NCBI GenBank assembly: GCA_963932465.1 | Contig: OZ010791.1 | Span: forward strand, 155,355,915 to 155,419,914 | Source of the DNA: Maratus speciosus | Taxonomy: Eukaryota > Arthropoda > Arachnida > Araneae > Salticidae | Length of the DNA stretch: 64,000 nt | Direction of reading: 5' to 3' | Part shown: one piece after another, positions 1-10,273 of the stretch | Position numbering within the stretch: the first letter of the stretch is position 1 | How the letters are laid out: each line of letters starts with the position of its first letter | Notes under the pieces: generated by a model | What the model was told of the DNA's origin: nothing | Database searches by the model: none | The model's input: only the letters and a program-made list of their open reading frames with translations | Position numbers and translations under genes: made by a program

Positions 1-1683
1 GAATTTTGCTGTTGACATGTCTTTTATTGGTTCTAAATGAAGTGCTCTTGTGATAGCACATGTAAATAATAAAATATAAAATTTATTTTCATTCCCCTTC
101 ACATATAGGGGTCCCGCATAATCAAGACCTGTTACTGAAAACGGTGGAGCTTCGTTAATACGGTCACCTGGAAGAGGGGAAATAACTTGTTGACCAGGGC
201 GTACGTTAAATTTCTTACAGATTGTACATTTGTTCAAGACTGATTTTATACACTGTCTGGATCTTAAAATCCAAAACTTTTCACGAGTTTCATGTGCATC
301 TTTCCCGATTAATTCAGTTAGTTTATGTTTTGCAGGAATCACAACAGGATGTTTTTCATAAAATGAGGAATCAGACTTTTGTAACCGTCCTCGTACCAAC
401 AGCAAACCTTCATCTGACAACATAGGATTTAACTGTAAAAGATTCGATTCTTTAGGGATACTCTTGTTACATTTCAAGCATTTTATAACTTCAGGAAAAC
501 TTTCTTCCTGCACTAGCTTTAACCAAAAATTTTCAGCATGTAACATTTCCTCAGCTGATAATTCTGAAAAATCTCTTTTTTCTACCTTTAATTTTATATT
601 AGAAATAAATCTAAATACCCATGCAGTTACTCGATACAATTTCTTTAGGGAGCTATACTTTTCAAGATTAAAAATGGGAATTTCATCAGCTTTATTTGTT
701 TGAACAACGCAAGAAATGGTTGCTGCTTTTCGAGACTTCTCTTCAGAAACATCAGGTAATCGTGATGCAGCAATTTTAATCCTAGGCCACTGATTTTCGG
801 GAAGGAAAAGAAATTCAGGACCATACCACCATTTTTGAGAATTTATTAAATGCTTCACAGAACAACCTCTCGTTATTAAATCTGCGGGATTGAGTTTGCC
901 ATCACAATGTCTCCATAAACTAGGATCAGACAAATTATGAATTTCAGCAATTCTATTACTAACAAATTTTTTCCATTTTTCTTTTGGTCCTTTAAGCCAA
1001 TGAAGAACAATTTCTGAATCAGACCAGAAAATAGTATTATTTACTTGGATAATGTTTGGGGTAAATTTTACCATCCTGGCACCAATAAGTGCTCCCATGA
1101 GTTCAAGACGTGGCAGAGTTAACTTTTTCAAGGGAGCAACCCTAGACTTAGACATTAGAAAACTAGTTTTAAATTTATCTTTAGAAATGGGATATCGTAA
1201 GTATGCCACTGCACCATACGCATTAGAGTTAGCACCAGTGAAAATATGCAGTTGGAGATGCTCCTTTTCCATGATCAGGTTGTTAAAATAGTGTCGGCGA
1301 ATTTTCAAGTGTGTGAGATCCGGGATTTCCGAAAGCCAATTTTGCCAATTATTTTCTAGTTCACCACAAAAACTTTCATCCCATGATATTCCCATTACCC
1401 ACAATTGCTGTAAAACGCATTTGACACGAATAACAAAAGGAGAAATAAATCCGACTGGATCAAACAACATGGCTGCAATTTTCAAAACATTCCGTTTTGT
1501 ACAAGAATCATTGCTTAAATTTTCTAACAATGGTCGTAATACCAGTCCCAAATTATCTTCTGTATTGTTCCAGATAAGTCCTAAAACTTTTAGGGAAGTA
1601 TTTGGGGGGGTCGGAACTCGAAATAGGTATGTTTTTGTTAACCCATTTTTTTCTACGTTCCTGAGAATTACTTCCAAATTTCC
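1..1683 (-). pseudogene. BEL/Pao pol, RNase H and integrase part (incomplete at window edge)
   Basis: Read on the minus strand, this frame is open from just after a stop near 1682 to the window edge, about 560 codons. Visible landmarks are a GFISPF connection motif near 1460, an RNase H-type WSDSE motif near 1010-1025, and an HHCC zinc-binding segment at about 210-320 (HETREKFW, then CTICKKF). The integrase core opens with TGLDYAGPL, whose Asp codon is at 121-123. That Asp is the first residue of the expected DDE triad; the other two lie outside the window. In the family this part degrades the RNA of the hybrid and inserts the cDNA. It is called a pseudogene because of the upstream stop and frame breaks, although this segment itself looks undamaged. 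Confidence 0.88.
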
Positions 1684-3377
1684 TTAATTTCATGTTCTTT
1701 CAAAATATCAACAGCTTCTTTAGTTACGTTAAAAGCTTCTAGATCATCGTTTTCTCCTGAAAACAAATCATCAACATAAAAAGAAGAATTTAGGATTTCA
1801 AATGTTTTATTATGAAAGTTTTTTATATTTATTAATATGGTGCTTAATAATACAAGCAAGGATAAAGGGACTGCAGGTGACACCAAAAGTAGCTCTGGTC
1901 ATTCTATAGGATACAACGTTTTTATTCTTATCAAAATCTTCATAATATAAGAATCTAAGATAATTGCGATCTTCTTCGGCTACAGATATTTGCAAAAAAG
2001 CTTTCTCAATATCAGCCGAAAAAGCAATTTTATGTAAACGGAATTTCAAAATTATATCTAAAACATTAAGATTTAAGTTAGGGCCAAGATTCAAACATTC
2101 GTTTAATGATAGAGAATCACCATATTTGGAAGAAGCATCATAGACTGTGCGCATTTTTGTTGTAGTTTTATCGTCACGGATAACACGTCTGTGTGGCATG
2201 TAATAAGAATTATTAGAATCTTTCTCGGTGCACAATTCTATTACACCCTCATTAAACTGCTCTAGCAAAATGGAGTTATATTCGTTAAATAAAGAATCGT
2301 TTTTCATGAATTTATTTTCTAAACTAGAAAACCGCTTCTTTGCTACTTCAAGATTATTTCTAAGCAATTCACGAGGATTTTCCCACAATAATTTTGCTTC
2401 ATAACGCCCATTTACGAATTTTAAATTTTCTTTAAATTCTTTTATCACCTCAAGATCGGTAATGTTCTTTTCATTGCTTTCAGCAATGCCAACTGCTTCG
2501 AGATCCCAAAATGCTTTCAGCTGAGTATTTATATTTTCAACTGAAACACGCAAACAAGCTACTTCTTTTTCATTCGACTCTATCTGCCCTTGCACCGTAT
2601 GACTGAAAATAGTTTCTGCAACATATAACTCTCTTGTCAATTTTCCCTCGATTCCCTTGAATATTTTCCACAAAAAGTCAGACACTAGCAAAATATTTAT
2701 TTCCTGTTCAAGACCTGTATCAGCAGGCTTATAGCCTTTTGTTCTCATTATGTCTAGAAGTTCTGGTTCTAGGGTTTTTACAGAAGCTCCAGTTATATTA
2801 TCAACTACGAGAGCTTCGATCTTTATCGAGTTGATAGGTTGCACAACACTGGATAATTCAAGAGCAACAACTTCGTAACATGATTCATAAGAGCGTCTCC
2901 GCCCAAAGGGGTAAACTAATAAATTTTCTCTTCGCAATGGCTTCAATTTTAATTTTTGTACTAGAGATCTCTTCACAAAGCATTTTTCTGAGCCGCTATC
3001 ACATAAAACGCGAGCCAACAAGCATTGTTTACCAGCAGACACAGAAACTGTACAAGTCTGCAATAATGTAGCTTTATTTTGTTTATATTTTTCTTCTGAC
3101 ATAATAGATACAATTGCACCTTTCGTTTCTTTATCAAGATTTTCTTTTGTTGTTTGTTTAAAACAAAACAAATAACTATGGGTGTTTTTATCACATTTGG
3201 AACAGGGGTTAATTTTTGTTCTACAATTAACTGATAAATGCGACTTATAAAAGCATTTGTAACAGCGACTTTCATTTTTTAATTTATATCGTTTTTGTTT
3301 ATCAGTGAATTTCGAACAATTTGGCCCTACATGATCAGAAGACTTGCAAAATATGCAAAAGTGTTTTGTAGATGTAT
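1668..3377 (-). pseudogene. BEL/Pao pol: zinc knuckles, aspartic protease and reverse transcriptase, frameshifted
   Basis: Minus-strand coding. Three Cys-rich segments (IFCKSSDHVGPNC, RCYKCFYKSHLSVNC, PCSKCDKNTHSYLFC) lie at about 3180-3360 and are gag zinc knuckles. The open frame 1810-3171 then gives the retroviral-type protease motif LCDSGSEKCF (DSG with Asp at 2998-3000). Reverse transcriptase follows, with the catalytic-Asp segment FSADIEKAFLQISV near 2010 and RATFGVTCSPF near 1890. The second catalytic motif, FYVDDLFSG (YVDD at 1767-1778), is in another frame (1668-1886), so a frameshift lies near 1820. A stop near 1682 ends this part before the RNase H. The knuckles are separated from gag only by the MITE at 3382-3906. 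Assignment to BEL/Pao is secure; activity is excluded by the breaks. Confidence 0.92.
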
Positions 3378-3381
3378 TTAA

Positions 3382-3906
3382 CCCTTTATCTACTGAATTA
3401 TGAATACATGAAAATTCAATCTTCTAAAGCATTTTTCGTGAATTGTTTAAATAAAATTAGAAGATTTACATAATCATTTAATAAATTTTAGAAGGATTTT
3501 AGCTGTATTGATGGATTTAGAAGGATTAATTAAATTTTAATTTATAGGGATTTTATGCCATATTTATAACCCTACTCAAATCTCTTAATTTAAATATTTT
3601 TCTTAGTATTTTGTAGAATTAGGAAATGTACAAATAGAATGTTCTTCTAATAGAAATATAGAAATACTTCCGCATTGAAAAAATTCCTCCCCCATCCCCC
3701 TCAGCGCTAGAAAGCTGAATAGACGCAAAGGAAATCGCACTTTTAAAAATATTTTTGTTTTGTGTTACCAATAATGCTTTTGGAACAAGATAAAGTAATG
3801 TATCTATAACTCATTCTAAACAGTATTGCTACTAATCGATGTATTAAATGAATTTTATAACAATTTATTTTAATGGTACTTTTAAGTACCGTCAGTAGAT
3901 AAAGGG
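3382..3906. mobile_element. piggyBac-like MITE inserted in BEL/Pao gag
   Basis: The insert is 525 bp, has no coding capacity, and is bounded by TTAA at 3378-3381 and at 3907-3910. Its ends are perfect 15-bp inverted repeats: CCCTTTATCTACTGA at 3382-3396 and its complement at 3892-3906. TTAA target duplication with ends starting CCC is the hallmark of the piggyBac superfamily. The gag reading frame of the host BEL element resumes on the other side, so the insertion is younger than the BEL copy. The interior is AT-rich, with a C-rich stretch near 3690. Confidence 0.93.
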
Positions 3907-4941
3907 TTAAAGCAGCAGCTGAAGGTATATTTTTCTTTTGATCAAAATTTTGATATTTACTTGATGAATTTTCATATTTGGTTTTAGAATTTTCATAAGC
4001 CTTGCTTTGGGAATTATTTACTAAATTAGTAGCTTCACGGCATCTTAGTTCCGTTTTAATAAAATTTATTAAATCAGTTACTTCACAGTCCTTATCGGGG
4101 TAACGTTTTCGATGGAAATCTAGTATCAAATTTTCTGGTAATAACCTTAATAATATGGGTAGTAACAAATGGCCGTAGGAGCCCGATGTCACTCCTAACG
4201 CATCAATGCTTCTAACGCTTGTTTCAATATTATAATACAATTTTCTGAGTGAAGTGACATTGTTAGAGGATTTTACTGGCTCAAGATTTAGAATTTTATT
4301 CATATAAAAGTTTATTATATTTTCCCGCTTCCCATACCTTTCTTCTAACAACTTTAAATGCGTAGAATAATTTTGATCTGTCATTTCAAAACCAGCTACA
4401 ATATTATATGCAGGTCCAGACAACAAAGATTTAAGATATTGTAATTTTTCAATTTTTGATAACGATTCATTTGAATCTATCACACTAGTAAATAAATTGA
4501 AAAATTCTAAGAACTGGCTTGCATCACCAGAAAAATTTTCTATGTTTAGTTTAGGCAGCTTCACTGCCGAAACTGGTTTACTACCGATTTTTGAACCATT
4601 ACTTGTTTCTAGTAAAACTTTTGGTTCAGTTTCGATTTTACATTTTTTTAAGCCTCATCTTAATTTTAAATTTCAAACTTGATTTTTTTTCAGAATATTC
4701 TTCTACCGATTTTAGTTCTTTTTCATATTCAGTTTTTTCCTGAATTAGCTCATCTATTTCGGAATCTAATTCCTTGAGTAGAGCTTTCCCACTCATTTAT
4801 GAGCTCTAATGATTCCTTTAAAGAATCGCAATCAGTCTTATCAATATGAACAGATAACAATGTATCACATTTTGTGATTAATTTCATAACAGCTGCGCGA
4901 ACAGTAGCTCTTTTACTTTTAAGCTTTTTTTGCTTATCCAT
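3907..4941 (-). pseudogene. BEL/Pao gag (DUF1759-type), frameshifted
   Basis: Minus-strand coding from ATG at 4941. The first 60 residues (KSKRATVRAAVMKLITKC and so on) form the basic start of a BEL/Pao gag. The frame breaks near 4783 and again near 4644, where a run of seven A on the coding strand suggests a one-base slip. From about 4564 leftwards, KLPKLNIENFSGDASQF, LKSLLSGPAYNIVAGF and LLPILLRLLPENLILDF are typical of the DUF1759 gag domain. The frame ends at the TTAA MITE, beyond which the zinc knuckles continue. Gag builds the cytoplasmic particle. A duplicated copy of its start codon region lies to the right. Confidence 0.9.
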
Positions 4942-5445
4942 GTTTAAATTTTAATTCTATTTTCAAAAAATTATTATGATGAACAATGCTTATTTTCAAG
5001 AAATCAGCAGTTATGAAGAATAATAAAGGTATTTCTTACCTTTTTTCCCGTGTTTGGTCGGCTCCAAAATAATGAAGATAATCAGGTAATCCACGAATTT
5101 CACGTTATATCGCAATTGAAAAAAAAATTGCGGGAGAGCAAATTTTAAAGAATTTTTGTTTTGTGATTAATTTTGAAACAGCTGCGCGAACAGTAGCTCT
5201 TTTGCTTTTAAACTTTTCTGGTTTATCCATGTTTAAATTTTAATTCAATTTTCAAAATAAATTATCATGAAAAAGTATTATTTTCAATAAATCAAGAGTC
5301 AATAGTCATGCAGAATAATAAAGGTATTTCTTACCTTTTTTCAGGTTCTTCGGCACCAAAAAATAATGAATAATCTTCATGTTTTCCACGAGTTTCACGA
5401 TATTGTTATTGGGAGAGTATAGTTGAAGAATTTACGATTAGTGTT
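4869..5445 (-). repeat. Tandem duplication (289 bp) of the gag start and 5' leader
   Basis: The segment starting at about 4869 is repeated from about 5158. For example, AGCTGCGCGA occurs at 4891 and 5180, an offset of 289. Both copies contain the coding complement of the gag N-terminus, the ATG (about 4941 and 5230), the T-rich leader, and a TTTCTTACCTTTTTT segment. The copies have diverged by scattered substitutions and small indels. Either a replication slip or recombination duplicated the start region inside the element's leader. Confidence 0.82.
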
Positions 5446-6050
5446 AAATCATATTAAAGTCATCAAGCATATTACACGACTGAACGTGGCACAGGTGTTG
5501 TTCAATATAAATAAGCACAGGATGATTAAAAACTTTGAGAATTCTATTTTTACACTTTTAAATATGTACAAACTATTTACAGCGAAACATTTGGATAATA
5601 TTTGTTAAATACATATATATTCCTCGCTGGGAATCCAAGATAATTAATTTATAAAATCATTTTATTTTCTTTGTTCCTTCTAGAACTCATGATTCTAAAA
5701 ACAGTTAATATTTCAGCAACTATTTTCTTCTATAAGAAGCCATAATAAAAATTAGCGTTTCCATGCTCGATATAAATTTCATTTTTTTTAAATTAAAACA
5801 TCATTTCTTCTATTAGAAGACCAAGAGAAACAATGCAGTTTACTTACTGCGTTCAATTTTTTACATTACTACTAAACTAAAAAGAACAAGAAAAAATGTT
5901 TTTTATATTAATTCTCTAGTCAGACCACGTGATCTGACGCCTGCCGTCTTGTCGAGAAAGGAAGGGGTTTGCGAAATATTCCACACCCTAAACTCATAGG
6001 CCAAGCTTTAAGGGTTGATAGAAGGCACTGTAACAATCATTTATTGTCTA
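5446..6050. other. Probable BEL/Pao leader or LTR zone, unresolved
   Basis: No coding sequence recognised. By position this should hold the 5' leader and LTR of the minus-strand BEL element. A TATA-like TTATTTATA on the minus strand (near 5505-5515) and paired TTCTTCTA/TAGAAGA motifs near 5725 and 5817 are visible. I could not find a second LTR to define the ends. Confidence 0.3.
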
Positions 6051-6331
6051 GGAATATATGGGCGCAAGTGACGCGTTGAGGCACAAACACGGTACAGAGA
6101 CATGAAAAGAATGTCTATTGACAGCGTCATTGGTAAGTGAAATACTTGGCATCTTTGAATCCCTATGCCAATCGCTTTCTCGACGATTCCAGGCATGAAT
6201 TACAGTTAATTGGCGCAATTTTGAAGAGTTATTGCAAACATAGCATTTGTCAATGCCGCTGTCAATAAATATTCCTTTCATGTCTCTTCTCTGTGTTTAT
6301 GCGTCAGCGCGTCGCTTGCGCCCATATATTG
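6051..6331. mobile_element. Palindromic MITE with about 85-bp inverted repeats
   Basis: The arm at about 6052-6135 begins AATATATGGGCGCAAG. It is matched in reverse complement by 6247-6331, which ends CTTGCGCCCATATATT. Matching continues inward through a GACATGAAAnGAAT segment and TTGACAGCG. The whole 281 bp can fold into one long hairpin. No transposase is present and no clear target duplication was found, so the superfamily is unknown. Confidence 0.8.
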
Positions 6332-6380
6332 CTATATAATAAATAGTGTCCTATATCAACCATTACAGTTAGTTCCTGAA

Positions 6381-7968
6381 CCCTGTATATCATGTATCTC
6401 CAAGCGTTAATTTGATAATATTATTTTTAATTTTTAGCTAAAATCCATTTGGTCAAAATAGTCTACTTAAAAACTTATTGGCCTTAAATTTATTGGTCCA
6501 TCAGTTGTGGGACAGCCTGTATATCATGGATCTCCAAGTGTTAATCTGATAGTATTATTTCTCATTTTTAGCTAAAATTCATTTGATCAAAATATTCTAC
6601 TTAAAAAGTTATTGGTCTTGCTTACTTATTGGCCCATCAATTGAGGGACACCCTGTATATCATGTGCCTCAAAGTGTTAATTTGGTAATATTAGTTTTAA
6701 TTTTTAGCTAAAACTCATTTGGTCAAAATAGTCTACTTATTGGCCTCGCTTACTCATTGGCCGTAACTGACTTATTGGCACGTCAGTGGAGGGACACACT
6801 GTATATCATGTACAGTCGTGGAAAAAAAAAAGTAAACACCCCCTACTAACTCCTCAACAAATTATCGTAGAAGAAAGTTACTGGTACCGAACGATTGGAA
6901 ATAAAGTCTACTTTTAAGTGATGTATATAAAATTTGCTTAGGGGGCCATCTACACATTAAAACGAACCATAACTTTGTTTTTTTCAATAGCAGTACCCCA
7001 TTCTGACAGCATAAATGAACTCTACACCCTACAATTAGCCTAAAAACGAATTTTTATGCAATTCGTACCATAAGTTTCTGAGAAATTAATTATTTTAAAA
7101 CGAGTGTATTTTAAGGGCTGTATCCAAATTGAAGTTCCGTACTGGTTTGTTAACCGAGAGAGCCGCTTCCTTGATCAAGGCACCTTAAGCGCCACTCAAG
7201 GAGTCAATGAAGCGTGTTAGGTTACAGAATAGCAGAATAAATTTCAAAATGTCTACTCACTTCCATCATAGACCCCTTAAACCATCATTTTGCCGTTTTT
7301 TAAGCATAATTTGAAAACTACTTGGAAGAAAAATGTGAAATATTTGAATTTCCATAAAGCAGGACTTAATAAATCTAAATCCATCAAAAAAATTGTAGGT
7401 TGCAATTCATAATTTTTTCGAATATTAATTTCATAATTCATAATTCATATCATAAAATTTTAAAAATTGGAAATTCAGCTTATTTATGTTTGGGTATATT
7501 AGTATTATTACCACAAAAAAAATTAGCACATTAGGAGCATAATTTCGGGAGATATAAATAAAAATATGAAAATATAATTTAACATTAGAAGCACTCAATT
7601 TTGAATGTTTATAATTCAAAAACTTATCATTCAAATGACTTGAAATTGGGTGTCTAGGCATAGTTTGAACCGAAGATTTGAAATATCTCGTTAAAATTGG
7701 GTATTGCTATTGAAAAAAATGAAGTTATGATTCGTTTTAATATGTAGATGACCCCTAAGAAAATTTTATATACATCATTTAAAAGTAGACTTTATTTCCA
7801 ATCGTTCGGTACCAGTAACTTTCTTCTATGATGATTTGTTGAGGAGTTAGTAGGGGGTGTTTACTTTTTTTTTTCCACGACTGTACCTCCAAGAGTTAAT
7901 CTGATAATACTATTTTTAATTTTTAGCTAAAATTCATTTGGTCATAGTATTCTACTTAAAAAATTCCA
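6381..7968. repeat. Diverged 134-146 bp tandem repeat, split by a transposon
   Basis: CCTGTATATCATG recurs at 6382, 6516 and 6652 and, as ACTGTATATCATG, at 6798. The following text (CTCCAAGTGTTAATCTGATA, TTTTTAGCTAAAATTCATTTG, TTATTGGCC) is shared by all units. The fourth unit is interrupted at 6811 by the 1,071-bp element and resumes at 7886 with the matching CCTCCAAGAGTTAATCTG. There are about 3.6 units. The units carry GGACACCCTGTA, the complement of the word that opens each satellite monomer at the far right of the window. Confidence 0.85.
6813..7883. mobile_element. TA-inserting non-autonomous DNA element, copy 1 (1,071 bp, long TIRs)
   Basis: TA at 6811-6812 and 7884-7885 flanks inverted repeats beginning CAGTCGTGGAAAAAAAAAAG. 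The repeats stay alignable for about 200 bp through TACTGGTACCGAACGATTGG and GATGTATATAAAATTT. The TA duplication and CAGT ends fit the Tc1/mariner superfamily. The middle is AT-rich and encodes no recognisable transposase, so the element must rely on another element's enzyme. It interrupts a unit of the 134-146 bp tandem repeat. Two more copies in the window define the family. Confidence 0.92.
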
Positions 7969-8204
7969 TTTTCGATATCTTATTATAACGCGTTATCTTC
8001 TTTTACTTTTTTTAAACAGGAAATTATTAAATTTTTAATATGTATTAGTATGTATGACTCAAAAGAATGCATGTATTTATGGGATGACATTTATAAAATA
8101 AAACATTTCCTTTAGAAGAATTCGTTTAGGAAGAAATTTATTGAAATTTATAAACCTCGAAATGTATTATAAGTCTTCAGTTTTTTTTTTTTTTTTTCAT
8201 AATA

Positions 8205-9406
8205 CAGGGTCTGTCCAGGAAGTAATGAGACTGAATTTTTCGCACTAAGCAGAAGGACAAAAGGACGGAATTTCCGGGCGGTACGTGCAGTGCAGTGGTG
8301 GGAACTGCCAGGTACAGAGTCTGGCGGAAGTCAGTTAGTCTTGAACCTTTGCAGCGCATGGATCGCTCGTGAAGCAGACACGTGTTTGAAAGTGGCTTTA
8401 GGTTTTGAGAATGCAGCGGAGATTTCGAGTATCGATACGCCATAAAGTTTTGTGTAAAACTAAACAAATTGACGACTGAAACGCCTGCCATGTTACAAGA
8501 AGCCTACGGGAAGGATTCTTTGTCCAAGGTTCAAGTGTTTAGGTGGCACGAAGCCTTCAAAGACGGAAGATAGGACGTCAATTACGAACAACGCGCTAGG
8601 CGTCCATCAAGTTCTCGAACTTCAGATAATGTGGCTAAAATTAAAGCGCTTTTGGACTTTGGACGCCGGATGAGTGTCCGAATGATTGCAGAGACGTTGT
8701 GACTTACAAAATCGATTGTGCATCAAATCGCCTCGGAAGAACTTCGAATTTGTGCCACGATGGGTCTAACACATCCTTCAAAGGGACTCCGTTCCTGGCA
8801 AAACACGCCGTCGCAACGCTTCCCCAACCACCGTACAGCCCCGATCTGTCACTAACGCACTTTTTTCTATTCATAAATCCAGCTTAAAAGGTTATCGTTT
8901 TGCTAATCTGTAGAACTTGCAGAAAAACGTTAGAGCGTTCTGGACAGCATTCCAGAAGAAGACTTCGAGGCAGGCATAAATGGGTGGCAGAGTTATTGGC
9001 AATGGTGTATTAATGCAGGAGGAGGCTATTTTGAAGTATATTAAGTGTCCCTCCGACTGTCTTGGAAAAGGGCAAAATTGTAATGTTGTTTTCTCTGCAT
9101 TTTGTTTTAAATGCTAAAAAAAAAAAAAAAAAAAAAAAATGATTCTTTGAACATTTTATAAAAAAAAAAAACTTAATAACGAATATGAATGCAATCCTTG
9201 GAAGTATTAATCATTGTTCAATGCATCAAAAATACATTAAATCAATAGAATTATATTACTTTAAATATTTATTGTATTACTGTGAAACCTGGAGCTTAGT
9301 GAACGTATTAACACGGGCTTGTCAGTGAGGGGGTTAAGTGTCTGTAAAATTATCTTCAAATAAGCGAATTTTATGGAATCAGTCTCTTAATTTTTGACAA
9401 ACCCTG
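8205..9406 (+). mobile_element. mariner element, defective copy
   Basis: TA at 8203-8204 and 9407-9408 flanks ends CAGGGTCTGTCC on the left and the complement of CAGGGTTTGTCA on the right. A GAGACTGA block inside each end also matches. The 1,202 bp contain a broken mariner transposase (8411-9044) followed by an A run near 9117. The length is close to the 1.3 kb of intact mariners because sequence between the transposase stop and the right end has been kept, while the catalytic core has been deleted. Confidence 0.88.
8411..9044 (+). pseudogene. mariner transposase pseudogene (internally deleted)
   Basis: The frame starts at ATG 8411 with MQRRFRVSIRHKVLCKTK, a typical mariner N-terminus, and breaks just after (TGA near 8476). 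It continues as TPAMLQEAYGKDSLSKVQVF and ALLDFGRRMSVRMIAETL. These are the helix-turn-helix domains that bind the inverted repeats. In-frame stops are present near 8572 and 8700. After IASEELRI most of the DDE/D catalytic core is missing. The text then jumps to PPYSPDL near 8842, which holds the third catalytic Asp, and to GYRFANL and the C-terminal GGGYFEVY ending at 9042-9044. It cannot produce active enzyme. Confidence 0.9.
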
Positions 9407-9408
9407 TA

Positions 9409-9826
9409 TTTCAGAGTTTTCAATATTACTCAAAAGACAGTGAGTTACATCAAAAATATTGTTAGAGGTTTCGAAAGATTCGAGGTTTTAAAAATCATTA
9501 AAAAAAAATCAATCAGCAAGATCATAGCTTGAAAATAGAAAAAGTTTTGGCTTGTTAAATGATTTCAATGATTTGGTGCTATTTGAGGATTTAATAAACA
9601 CGCATAAAATCTGTATCTCTAAAATATCGATAAGGGATTGGAAATATATAGATACTAATCTTTCGTTTTATTTCAAGTTTCAAGTCAAATAAAGATATTT
9701 TTTACGAGAAAATTTATTTAATAAGATTCATTTTGTTTGTATGCTGTTTTATGACAGACGAGATTATTTCCTACGCTTTGTTCTCCGAAATGGCTTCGAA
9801 ATTAAAAAGTTTTTACTACTGACATG
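9409..9826. other. No recognisable feature
   Basis: AT-rich sequence between the mariner and copy 2 of the TA-inserting element. I see no coding frame, repeat or terminal signal. Confidence 0.5.
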
Positions 9827-10273
9827 TACAGTCGTGTAAAAAAAAAAAAAAAAAGCAAACACCCCTACTACGTCTGTAAAAAATTATTGTAGAAGAAAGT
9901 TACTGGTACCGAACGATTGGAAATAAAGTCCACTTTTAAACGATGTATATAAAATTTGCTTAGGGGCCATCTACATATTTAAACGAACCTAAACTTTTTT
10001 TTTTCAATAACATTACCCAAGTTTGACACCTTAAATATATCCCTACGGTACAGTGTTACAATGGGTGGCTAAGACGGTTAACATTAATTGCGACTAATAA
10101 TAGTGCGTCCATATGACACTGTGCTGCGAGCACCTTGTCTAGCTCCAAGTTGGAATCAAACTTTGTCGTGTTTTATACTTTATTTAAAATGCATAAAATA
10201 ACTTTATTTAACAAAAACCACAATATATAAAATATAAATTAAAAGACATGAATAAACAGCAGAGGAGTGGGTC

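Larger units (their letters stand above)
1..4941 (-). mobile_element. BEL/Pao LTR retrotransposon, internal region, left end outside the window
   Basis: The minus strand reads, from right to left, gag (4941 to 3907), zinc knuckles, aspartic protease and reverse transcriptase (3377 to about 1767), then RNase H and integrase (about 1683 to 1). This is the domain order of BEL/Pao elements. The copy is disrupted: gag frameshifts near 4783 and 4644, a TTAA-flanked insert at 3382-3906, a frame change near 1820 and a stop near 1682. The RNase H/integrase part still lacks stops up to the window edge, so the copy is fairly young. The 3' LTR would lie left of position 1. The 5' LTR should lie right of about 5450, but I could not define it. 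Confidence 0.93.

Noticed and set aside
6048..6281. 77-codon minus frame
   Set aside because: It lies within the palindromic MITE and has no protein-like conservation.
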